Below, in pieces: positions 26,656 to 38,068 of a stretch of 64,000 bases of DNA. Within the stretch, counting starts at the first letter, position 1; each line of letters begins with the position of its first letter. The notes below the pieces were generated by a model. That model was given only the letters and a program-made list of their open reading frames with translations. It made no database searches and was not told the DNA's origin. The translations under genes and the position numbers were made by a program. Origin of the DNA: Chrysomallon squamiferum (Eukaryota > Mollusca > Gastropoda > Neomphalida > Peltospiridae); the NCBI GenBank assembly GCA_012295275.1, contig CM022665.1, positions 7,244,976 through 7,308,975 of the forward strand, written 5' to 3'.

Positions 26656-29600
26656 CGTGTCAACTTGCAAGTCCATATAAGCTAGTTTTATAACTTAAAC
26701 TGCAAGTGTGAATGTCAGAACAGCGAACATTTTTCTTTTAAGTTGTACATAGAATATTATTTGTGGCTCAGAGTAGATTATTATCACCTGTAATTTGTGT
26801 TACTTTCTATCACTGTGACTTAGATACAAATATTTCATTGGAAAAGGATTATCAGATACTATAATTTTACTGATAAGTTTCTTAAAAATAATATCTGTCT
26901 GATAGGATTAAGTAAAAAAAATAACATAGTTTTCTGCTGTTGGTATTACCTCTGCGTAAACAGTGCTAATGTCTGTAACTACTTAAATATAACTCTATAT
27001 TCTGTGAAATCAGTGCTAGTGTTTAGGTGTTTTGTCTCTATATTGGTGCATTAGTAAACATGTTAATTTTAGTTGCTCTTGATATATTAATTAACTGTTA
27101 AAAATTTAAAAATTTGTTTGGTATTACAGATTACCAGTGCCATGATGAAATTCTTCTTTAGAATGCTGTGAAATTATTAACTTTCTTCATTCTAGATAAA
27201 AATCTATTTTATATCCTAGTTTACTTTTTGGTCATTTGGATATTTATCTAGAAAAATATTTCTCTGTTCAGAAACTTTTTTTGTGAATCATATTCATGCA
27301 CTACAAAAACATTTGAAGCTATGATTACAAGATATACTTAGCTCTCCACATTAAAACAGTATGTACACATATAATATGTATATTTTTTAAATATTAATGA
27401 TATAGCATTTTTGTTTGATACAAACCACAAATCATTAAAAAATTATTTTAAATGCAAAAACATAGCAAATGATTCATTATGTGTATGAATATATAATTGA
27501 AACTAACATTTTTTTTTGTTTAATTAATAGATCATTTTTTAAGTAATTAAATGTAATTTTAAGTATTCACAATACACAACAAAATAAAAAATGATGTCAT
27601 AGAAAATTTGTTTCATATTTTAAAATGATGCCAAATAATCTTTTTCTTGCATAATATAAACTTTTATTTTGGAGTTGAGGAAAGGTAGCACTATATATGG
27701 TACTGCACTAACTTTCCAAGTTCATATCAGCTCACTTTGTATTTCAGACCAGTTCTTGTGAAACTTTTGACATAAATGTTTTTTCTGTTTTTCTTGGTTT
27801 GTTTTATTTTTGCTTTAAGCTAGTCAGTTTCCCAGGGTCATGTGGGTTTCCTGTGTCAAATTTTGACATAAAACATAACACATTTGATTCCTTTGGTTTC
27901 TGAATATAAAAATATTGAGTATACTAAGGTCTAATTATGTGTAAATATATATCTTCTTTTTATCAAATCAAAATATGTCATATAGTCTACTTAGAATGAA
28001 TTACTGGTTTAACTAACTGAATCTGTGATTTCAGTAACCACAAAGAAATTATTGAAATAATTACTTGACTTTCACTGCCAGTGTCTGTCATACATTCTAG
28101 AATCAGCATCATGTAATAAACCTTACTATAAATATTTAAATAATCTAATTCAGTTGGATCATGTATTGGTGGTTAAGTGTGCTTGAATGAAATATGATTG
28201 TCCACTGGGCTATTTCTTGTCCCAGCCAGTACCTCACAAATATCAAAGACTGTGGTATGTGCTGCCATCTTTTGGTGGCAATAGAAGTTACCTCACGTAG
28301 TCTAAAAAGATAGTCTTTTATTAATGATGATTTCTGTGGGAATGTGTATGTTACTGATAACAGATTTGTGATGATATGGAGTGGTGGGAACAAGTTTCTT
28401 ATGTATCATAATCCAAAGAACAAAAAGTAAATATTTATCAGTTCATTCTACAATGCCATTCCTTGCACTGTGAAATGGAATCCCTTGTTTAAACCAAAAT
28501 TAATCTCTTCAGTTGTTATTTTCATGAAAAGAAAACACTCTTTTCCAAACTTTATTTCTTCAACTGATAGCATCAAAACCGTAACAGTTACCTATAACAC
28601 AAGTTTTACCAATTCGAATTTAAAAACAAAAATATTTACTTTGTCAACTGCAAATCAAACCAACATGTTTGAAAGCAGAAAAGCTGTTTATAATCATTAT
28701 TTTGATGCATTGAGCAGAATCTATTCCTGTTATAACCTACAACATGCAAGAATATCTATATTTACAAAAACAACAGCAACAACAAAACCAATCAATTTAA
28801 AATTTTAATATTAAGCATGTCTACAGTAAAGCAATATTTTTGTTTCTTTTTTAGATTATATTTTAGAATGCAGTGCATGCATGTAATTTGAACAGATTTT
28901 AAAAACGTACAGAGGAAATTGAGCTTTTTTCATAGTGTGCACAAATGTCTAACAACTAAAAAGCATTTTTTTTATGTTTGTAATAAGTAACAAATATATC
29001 AAATGTCAAATTTAACAAGCAGGTATGGATGTTTAATATGGTTAGGTTACAATTCAGACTTAAATATCAGATACATATCAATTTTTGCAGTCTAAGACCA
29101 ATTCATTACATGGATTTTTTGAGGGTAGCTAGGAAAAATGAAATACTGAAAGGACTAAAATAACATATATATATAGATCACTTGGAACACCTTTACTGCA
29201 TTTGGCTGAAAACAGTGCGAAAATGACATTCATATCAACAATAAATCTGGGGTTCCTATTTTCATTTTTTCCACATAACTGTCACTGCTGTTTCACTGAT
29301 AATAACTGCACTGTACCAATGCTTTTTAAAAAAATAATTACTGCCTCAACTTTAAGACAAAGTTTTGTCTACTGGCAACAGTCAGGGCAGCTGCATGTGC
29401 TCCATAATTTAAGATATTTTATCAACTGGTAAAAATAATATATTATTCAAATGTTACAGAAAGTCAGCTGTATCTCAAACTTTAAAAAAGAAAACATGTC
29501 CACAAAAAATAAATATTTACCAACTAAAATGTATTGCATGCTTTTACCAAAAAAATAAAAAAATATATATATAAAATATATATTGTTACATTTCATTCCA

Positions 29601-32600
29601 TCAAGTAATTATTTCAAATTATTAAGCAATCCATTATGTTTATTATTTATATTTATTGTATATTCTTTAGAAAACACTCCATGAAGGAAAACATAAAATA
29701 TTACTTCTTTTAACATAACATTCAAGAATCAAATCAGAAAAACAACAAACAACGGCACATTCTCTAATAACACAAAGATGAAACAAAGAAGGTTGTATTA
29801 TTGCATATGATGCAACAATAAATTATACCTCAACTTGCAACATTGTTTTTATAACTAAACTAATTAATAATAAAATAAGTAAAACCTAATGTAGTAATAT
29901 TTTAATGAACTTGAACATTCATGATATTTAATTATGAAGCTGACAATCTGATTTAAATTACAGTGTATCCTAAAAATTATTTGTATTCAACATATGAATG
30001 AGAGCTGTCATTTGTACAAATCCAAAAGAAGTGGGTTGGAATGTCTGAATCTTTCTCTTCACTAATTAATTTTTTAAAAAGTGTAAATTTTTATTATTCA
30101 GAATTAAATCTTTTGTGATCCTTTTTGTGAAATATTTTACAAATATATAAGCATTTCAGAAATTCCTATTCATTTCTCTTTTGACATTAATACGAATACA
30201 GGAAAATAATAGGTACATTACATGTTTTTATTTTCCAACATTCTTACTGAATTGTTTTATGTTTAAATTCAAAATAAAAATAAATGTAAAAACCAACATC
30301 ATTATTATGAAACAATTTTTTAAATAATAATTTGAAATGTAAGGAGATACTATTAAATAAAAAAGGGGAAAAAAAAAAAAAAAGGAAAGTAAAAATAAAA
30401 ATCCCAATAATTTCACTGAATATGTATTAAAATAACTGAGATGGAAAAAAATTGACAGATGGTACAATAACATTGCATTTCTCAAAAAAAAAGAAAAGGA
30501 AAAAAAGAAAAAGTAAATAATAAACAAAAAAACAGTTTTTAAAAGTGACTACGTTTCACAATACAAAAATGTAAGACCATAAAGCAAACATATAAATTGT
30601 AATAAAGCTGTAAAATAATCATCTTACAAACATGAACTTGAATCAAACTTAACAAGAAACAAGTGTATATGCAAAAGCAGGTACTAATGCAACCTTTGTG
30701 GTTTTTACATTTCTTGGTTAACGAGGTTAAATAAATCATACTACATAAAAAGTTATTACGTGATTATAGTTCTGTAATGTGATTTGTTTTTTCTTGTTTC
30801 TTTCTAAACTGATTATGCACATTAATTAAAATATTTTTTCACTAATACCACATTGAAATTATTACAAAGCTGCACCAAGTCTGATCTGAATATTTACATT
30901 AAACAAAACCCAGTTTCCATCACTTAACTTAAAATAAAAGTCATCTTTAATATAAAACAATACACATGTACATGATGAAGACAATTTGTCTTACAAATGG
31001 TTCCCCATTCATATAAAGAGGAAAAGTAAAGAACACCGCCTCCTAACAGTATTTTTCTAACAATCCCAAAAACCCAGCAAACATAAAATGGACTTTTTTT
31101 TTTTTTTTCAGGTGTAAACAATATGCTGTCACCATTCATGAATTAGTGCAGTGCTAGAATTTCTAACCGCAAATTCTTCTGGGAAAGTAATAGAAGGAAA
31201 AAAAAGAAGAAGAAAAAAAAAATGAAAATAATAATAATGATATAATATGATGAAATAAAATATTTCAATAATTATTCCATTAATTTTGGAGTTAATTTAA
31301 TGGACCAAAAACATGAACAATAAAGTAAATTTTCATTAAAATACAAATGATAAATGGTGTCACAAAATGTCCTTAGGACATTTAAAGTGGTTTTAGATTT
31401 TAACTGACCGTTTGTAAAAACAAACTGAAAAAAACAAAAAAACCCTCCCCCTGCAAAAAAATAAAATAAAGGAAATTAAAATTATTAAAAAATAATTATT
31501 GTAGTTTTGCATTTCAATACAGCTGCTTCTACTACAAATTTCAATTTAATAACTTTTTTTTATACTTATGGCTCATCCAATTTTACAGACTGAAAAGCTG
31601 TTATGAATAGTAAAAATGTGCAAATCTTTATCGTAAGTCCATATATAGCACTCAAGTTATCACCACCAAACTCTTTTTAAATCAATAATACACGTGGTTT
31701 TAGTGTTTAACCATATATTACAAAAAATGTTTTCACAGGTGTGGGTAATAAAATGTTTTAATGACTGAAAAACCTTTTCAAAAGTAAATAATTGTGAAAA
31801 TATTTATTTTTAAACAAAATTATGCTTAACTTATGCTGTGATGATAAATCCTAAAAACAAAAAAATGAGTAATTACTTTACATGTATGTAAAAAAATATC
31901 CCACAATCAAACACTATGGATTTCACAATGTTCTGACTAGCTATGACCTCCCTTGGAGGTGTATATTCAATAGCAGTAACAAGTATGTACAAAATTTAAA
32001 ACCTGAGAATAGATGAAAATTTTAGATAAATTTAATTTTTTCTTAATCAACAAAAAATAATACTTCTTTGTATTTTATTTATATTTTTTAATTTGTTTTT
32101 GTTAGTTGAAAAATATTGCATTACCATCAACCTAAAAATATAATAATGGAGAAATAACTGATTAATGCCATCAGTTTTGTTTTCAAAATATACACAAGTG
32201 CTTATTGAAAACAATCAATAAGCTGATGCACAAACTTCACTGTTCTGTGAATTATTTAAAATGTGGATGGAATTCTCAGAAATATAACAAACATTAATCC
32301 ATTTAATAATGTTACACATGTACCATAATAAATCAAACCAGATTTAAGAATTTGTTTATTTTAGTTTTTAACATTTTGTAATGCTTTGTAATTTATTTTA
32401 TATTTGAGTCATTACTAAATTTTAACAACAATATTAATTAAATAAAAAGGAAAACTTCCAGTTTAGCTGTTTTTAACCAACAAAGTTTGAAAAATGTAAT
32501 TATTATGTTTTTCTTCTTTTTTCATATTAATTATTTAAATGTAACTAGCATAATTCATGTTTTATGCATTAATATGGTTTATATTAATTTCTGTTATTTG

Positions 32601-33196
32601 TGAATATAGCAATATCAATTCACAGCATATTGCATGAATCTGTAACTGAAAAGCTATGTAATTATGCTGACACATCTACATAATTATATGTAGCATACAT
32701 ATGTACATGTATATCTGTTTACAACCACATACTAAAGAAGGTTAACAGCACTAAAAGTGTTGATTATTTTTATATTAAAATATTTAACAGATTAAAAAGA
32801 AAATTATCTGTTAATCCAATCAAACAATATGAATAAGAAAATTAGTAATATGTTTAAATAACAGATTACATTATTATGGCAGAAGGAACTACTGTATATA
32901 TTATGCCTGTCCAGTACATTATGTATGACTATGTGACAGCATATTTGTTACAGAAATCTGTTTAACTTTTTTGGCAGCCAAACAACAGAAAAATAACATC
33001 ATAACATTCAACTGCTATAAAGTGTATAATTTAAACATGGTTTATATAAAAGTGTCTGATAGATGGATTGATAGTCAAGTGGTAATTATCATTAAATGTT
33101 TTTCTGATAATGAAACACAAATCTTATATGGATTTACATTTCTTTTTTCATTTAATATCCACAGCCCACGACATGTTGAAGCTAGATCTAAGACTT
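26638..33196. other. Convergent intergenic region, 3' UTRs of MDH1 and the EHD gene
   Basis: About 6.5 kb, strongly AT-rich, between two converging genes. MDH1 3' UTR should extend rightwards from 26638 and the EHD 3' UTR leftwards from 33196. AATAAA-like hexamers are common, so neither cleavage site can be fixed. A SINE-like fragment sits at about 28200-28270. Open frames at 28470-28808, 29202-29432 and 30228-30739 have simple, AT-driven compositions and are not supported as genes. Confidence 0.5.
28200..28270 (+). mobile_element. SINE-like fragment resembling a widespread molluscan SINE core
   Basis: The segment contains GGGCTATTTCTTGTCCCAGC and, after a short gap, ATATCAAAGACTGTGGTATG. 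From memory this closely resembles a core sequence repeated in many gastropod and bivalve genomes. The flanks are diverged: upstream at 28151-28199 there may be a worn tRNA-like head, and downstream similarity fades. Family assignment needs a repeat-library search. Confidence 0.5.
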
Positions 33197-34610
33197 TCAA
33201 TTAATACAGTTCTTCTTTGATGGAGGAATCAAATGTTCTGGTAATTCTGCTGGAAGATCATGTCCGTCTAGTTTTATCTTTATAAGGTGGTTAGCCAATG
33301 CCCACTCTTCTGCATCAAGCATGCCATCTTTATCAACATCAGCCAGCTTCCATACTTTACTCAGAACAGAGTTGGGTAACTTCGACTTGACCATTTCACT
33401 CTTGGCTGCTGCTCCAGTAATCTTACCATTCACTGGATTCAGCTTCTCAAAAGAATCATCATATTCATACTTTTCTTGGGCAACAACCCATTCATGTTCT
33501 CCACGACCTTTATCAACCCCTTCACCTTTGCCAATGCCAAACGGACTTTCATTGTAACCTTCAAAGGCTCCACCTTTGACTACAGTAATGTCTGAGTTCT
33601 CTGCCTCTTCATGTGGAATCATCTGCATCAGTCTTGCAATGTCATCAGCCAGCATGTGGTCTACTGTCTCTATCAGTTTGGGTTTCATGCTGTGAAACTT
33701 TGTAAAGTCGTGATGCTGAAGCTGTTCTTGCATGCGTTTTAGATTAGGAAAGTCACCTGGTGAGATCTGGTGTTCCATTTGTAGTGCAGTAAAGGTTTCA
33801 TTCAGTTTGTTAATTAACTCCTTCTTCCTGTTTTCCTTGCCAAACATTGATGGCATCTCCTTCTTCAAGTGACTAATGATGTATGCATGGACCTACAAAA
33901 ATAAAATAAAATGATTTTTTGAGTTTAAATTTAATTTTCTATCAATCTGTAAAACATTCTGTTTCATGGAAAAACACAAATCAAAAGCAAAAATGTGCAT
34001 ACTGAATTAAAACCTGTTGCCATGATTGTCTCTTTTTACAAAACATGCTGTAATCAAATGCAGGCATGATCAATTCAATATTTGCAGAAATTCCTAATCT
34101 GAAATACTCGAGACCAGAAGTGTTTCATATTTTGGAATATAAGTTGGTAACCTGAGAATAGGATCTAAGTCTAAATGTGAATTCCATTATAATTTATATA
34201 GGGTGTATACAGATAGAAATACAGGTTTTATTACATAAAAATTTAAACAATTTTGTGCTTTATATAAAGTTTGTATATATATACAAAAATAATCTGAAAA
34301 ATGTACGATATCACAGGTTCTGCTGCTCCAAAAATGTTTTGGATTTATGACTATTTTTTTATTTTATTATATATTTTTTTTAATATGAAAAACACCAATT
34401 ATGGATTTGATAATAATGACAAATTAAACTTAGGTTTTTCAGTAAGGTGTGAAACTACTGATCACATAACCAACCACACACACTTTTAAAACATTCTATA
34501 CATGTTAGCAAACTCACATAATATGTAATACAAATTTGCAGTTATGCATCCAAATATTATTAGGTGTTGTGTATTAATAAGTTTTATACATATACAGAAA
34601 TTAACATAAA

Positions 34611-34642
<32 letters not shown>

Positions 34643-37615
34643 TGAAATTAAACAATAACAGGAGTTATTTGTATTAAGAAATGAAAAACTAAAAAAGCAG
34701 TTTTATTTCCTTCCTTAATTTCTGTTACCAAAGCAACTGTATTTTTCTTACCACCTAGTTAAATTAAAAATAGCAAAACAGGCATGCTGTTTTTTAGATT
34801 GAGGGGTTTGTTTATGACGGTAAACATGGTTTCCATAGTACTGATGATCTGTGAGTCATTCTGGTGTGACAACATCAGTTACAAACATCTCTATGTGCTT
34901 GCCAAAAATAACTTGCTGCCAGCTTATATTTAGTTTCATAGTGAATCTATACAGTATACTGTTAGGTTAGGGAAAACAAAACTATGTAATGTATTACTGT
35001 CAACATACAATTTTATATCCAAAAACTTTTTAAAGAAGTTTGTCAGCATTTAACAACAAATATTTCTAAATACTGTTGTGTCTACCAAAGAACATGATTT
35101 TTCTTAATTATGAAAAGTATCAGTAAATAATAATAAAATGCTGACCAGCTAATACATCTATAATAGGGCAAAAATGCCAGGAAAATGTTGCTATCGTATA
35201 ATCATATGAGATATGTCTTTTAAAAAGGAATAAATTACATATATAAATTAATTTGTAATCTCAAGTTTCAAGTAATATTTTTTCACAAGTAAAATGTTAG
35301 CTGTCCAGAGAGATGTATGGTGAAATTAAAGTTCATCAATATTTATGTAGAACTCAAATATTTATCAATTTTGAAGTTTTAAATTTGGTTTCTAAATGAA
35401 ACTAGACTGAGTAATCTGTTGTCAACTTGATTAATTATTTTAGTTCTCACTGACTTTGCCTGGTGGCTTTTTTTTTTTTTTAAATGATTATTATTGTTGT
35501 TAGTGTATATCTAAAAATCTATTTTAAATTACATTCTAAAATATTTGTAAATATATAATCAATATACATAATTCACAAAACTGGCATATTTTATCAGCTA
35601 GTCATGTTTGATGTATTCTATTATCCATTCAAATAAAGATGCATGTCATCCAGAATAAAAAATCTTATAGCTTACTATGTATCAGATGAATCATTGTCAC
35701 ACACACACAAAAATAACTAAATATTCTGCCATATCAAAAGATCTATGTTTAGCAATTTCTCAGTGAATTATTTCAGTGGGTTTTTCTATTATATAAAAGA
35801 TCCTTCTGCCCCTTTGTCATTTGTACAAGTATGTATGTATATGTATGTGTTTGTATTTCAAATTAGGAATGTTATCTACCCTGGATTTAATTAAAATCAC
35901 ATTATTAAACAGTAATTCCAATCTTTTTCATTACCCTTTATGCCAACATGAGCACTTAATTAAAAATAATGTCCTTACTGGCAGCATAGAAAAAAACACT
36001 TTTATATCACCATCCCAGTTAAGGGATGTTCCAGCTTGTTGTAAAACTTGGGGACACAAAAATGCATCTGTAAAAATAATGTTTGGAAGAAGATGCCATT
36101 TTTGAATTTGTTCCAGGGCTTTAATAACTGCCCAAATTTCTGTAGTGATTATGGATACTGAATCAGGCAAGCTCATGCAAATTTCAGTGTCTCATACAAA
36201 ATTATAGCACATGCCACAGAATTCCCATCCCATGATCCATCTGTAAACAGAAATGCAGTCATGGTAACTGTGCAGTGTTTCCATGGAAAGTGGCTGATGG
36301 ATAGATGCCGCTATACAATCTTTTATCAAATCAAGCAAAATCTTTCTTGGTGTGACATAAAGGTGGTATTAAACAAGTGTTAGATGTATCCCACAAATAT
36401 AATGATGAAAAGGTACTTGATAAAAATTTGTTTCAGCACAAATTGAATGTTAGATCTCTTGCTTAGATTAGAATTTTCTTTAGTAATGTCAGCGAATCTA
36501 TATCATAATGGTGTCAACTATGAGTTAAAAAAATCCTGAAATAATAAATACATTATAATCAGAGAATTAGAGATAGTGTATCATTTGTATATTAGGTAAG
36601 CAGCAATGTTTAAATTCTCATGCCATATTGAATATACCTTTTTTTCAGTATTCAACTCAGCATCTTTATTTTAAATTAATAAAATCAAATCAATACAAAC
36701 CTTGGCTAGACGGGCCCGTTTAATCAGGTCATTTAACTTTCTGAGAGCAGCATTTCGGGGAAGACTTTGCAAATCTTTGAAAAGATCAGTTTCTTCTAAT
36801 TCAAAAAGTCTTCTGTTCATATCAAATTGTAGTGGCTGATCCCAGAAAGAACCAATATAAACTCTGGCAACTTCTGGTGTATTTAGGACCTTTCCTAATG
36901 ACCACATCAAAGCTCCATATACTCTCATCAACTGTTGATGATCTACCATGTCTGCCTTGTTAAGGACAATTCTGATTTTATCATCAAAACCCTTGATTGC
37001 ATCAATTGCTCTTCGGAACTCGTCAGAAATGTCAAGTTTATGAGCGTCAAACAACAAGATGATTCTATCAACTCTTTCTGCAAACCATTCCAAAACACCA
37101 GCAAAATCGTATCCTCTGTCAACCCTTTGTTTTTCTCCAGATAAGATCCCAGGTGTGTCAACTATTGTCATACTTCTCAGAACAGAGTTTGCTTGTAGTG
37201 AGCATTGGAATCTGTTCAAAAAAGCATTACCAAACTTCGATAATGGTCTGAACTGTTTCTTGGTATCAACAACAAGAGCATTTCCTGGTACCATCCCTTC
37301 CTGGTCGCCGTACATAACTGCAATAAACCGATCAGTTGTTGGTTCTGGTCCTATTCTCATCCCCGGAAAATCCTGTTCTAATAAATATCTTATAAACGTT
37401 GTTTTACCTGTTGAATACTGCCCTATCAATAAAATCATAGGCTTCGCGTCGAAGTCTGGATCATCAAGGGGTGGGGAGTGAAAATCGTGAAATCTATAGT
37501 ATTCTTCTAGTGGTAGCAGCTTTGATTTATAGATTCTTTTCAATCCCTCCACCACATTATTGTACACTTCGGGTTCCTTGTGATGTCGTTCATCGCTTGT
37601 TAACCAACGTAACAT
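33197..37615 (-). CDS. EHD: EH-domain-containing dynamin-like ATPase (EHD1/3/4 type)
   Basis: Membrane-remodelling ATPase of endocytic recycling. Two coding exons: 36701-37615 (residues 1-305) and 33197-33892 (residues 306-536), phase 0 GT-AG intron of 2808 bases. Total 536 residues; human EHD1 is 534. In order: N-terminal helical segment, dynamin-type G domain with P-loop GQYSTGKTT (65-73), switch region DTPGILSGEKQR, nucleotide specificity NKAD, then the second helical region (REHQISPGDFP type; here MEHQISPGDFP), a linker with SPFGIGKGEG, and a C-terminal EH domain with one good calcium-binding loop DVDKDGMLDAEE (490-501) that would bind NPF-motif partners. Closest in style to vertebrate EHD1/EHD3/EHD4; invertebrates usually have one such gene (Drosophila Past1, worm RME-1). 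The G domain is expected to bind ATP despite its GTPase-like fold. Confidence 0.95.
34611..34639. repeat. (TAA)n microsatellite in EHD intron
   Basis: Short perfect AAT array of about nine units. Confidence 0.9.
35771..35815 (+). mobile_element. Possible SINE 3'-end fragment
   Basis: Contains TATAAAAGATCCTTCTGCCC, resembling the TATAAAAGATCCCTTGCTGC block that I recall from the downstream part of molluscan SINE cores. Short and isolated, next to the RNase H fossil in the EHD intron, so tentative. Confidence 0.3.
35910..36290 (-). mobile_element. Decayed RNase H domain of a non-LTR retrotransposon
   Basis: On the minus strand, in EHD-sense orientation, three frames in succession give FTDGSWDGNS (about 36221-36250), ITTEIWAVIKALEQI (about 36105-36155), NIIFTDA (about 36075-36095) and HVGIKGNEKDW (35917-35949). 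These are the first Asp block, the Glu helix, the second Asp block and the His-Gly-Asn-Glu block typical of RNase H domains in I/Jockey-like elements. At least two frameshifts break it (near 36172 and near 35950), so it is dead. Reverse transcriptase and endonuclease parts were not seen. Confidence 0.65.
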
Positions 37616-37689
37616 TGTGATGTATTTGCTGATAAAGTTAATACCAAAACCAACTTATATGCCGACTGTCAATTCTCAACCAGAATGAA

Positions 37690-37735
37690 CGGAAATGTGA
37701 CGTCAGTAGTTCGCGCATGCTCCTATAAATAAGGC
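37690..37735. promoter_or_regulatory. Candidate core promoter of the EHD gene (CRE, NRF1-like and TATA-like sites)
   Basis: 75-120 bases upstream of the EHD start codon lie a palindromic CRE TGACGTCA (37698-37705), an NRF1-like GCGCATGC (37713-37720) and TATAAATA (37724-37731) within 34 bases, in a local CpG-rich patch. The TATA element reads best on the plus strand, pointing away from EHD, so the promoter may be bidirectional. Binding is inferred from motif matches only. Confidence 0.45.
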
Positions 37736-38021
37736 GTTGACTGGTATTCTATGTAGGCCATGTGGAACCTGGAGAAAATACTGAAAGTGTAATTATGTTA
37801 TTGATTTTTAAAGAGGTTGTTGAAAGATAATAACCTATTATTCAATATAAAATTTGCTTCCTATCCGTTCTTTGTCACCAGCCAAAAAATAAATGATAAT
37901 AATAACAAAAAAACCTAATAGTTCAAACACGGAAGTATTACTAATACTAGTAATAGTAGACTAAGTAGTAAGACCATCCCAGGAAGAAGAGAAAGCAAGT
38001 CAGAGTTTAAAAATGTTTAAT

Positions 38022-38068
<47 letters not shown>

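Noticed and set aside
28470-28808. 112-codon plus-strand open frame
   Set aside because: Composition is that of AT-rich DNA, with no recognisable domain and no intron signals; probably chance in the MDH1-EHD spacer.
34724-34737. RFX X-box match GTTACC-AA-AGCAAC in the EHD intron
   Set aside because: Tempting because EHD proteins act in ciliogenesis, but about half a match per 64 kb is expected by chance and it lies deep in the intron.
36935-37481. Open frames of up to 140 codons antisense to EHD exon 1
   Set aside because: Shadows of the strongly conserved EHD coding frame.
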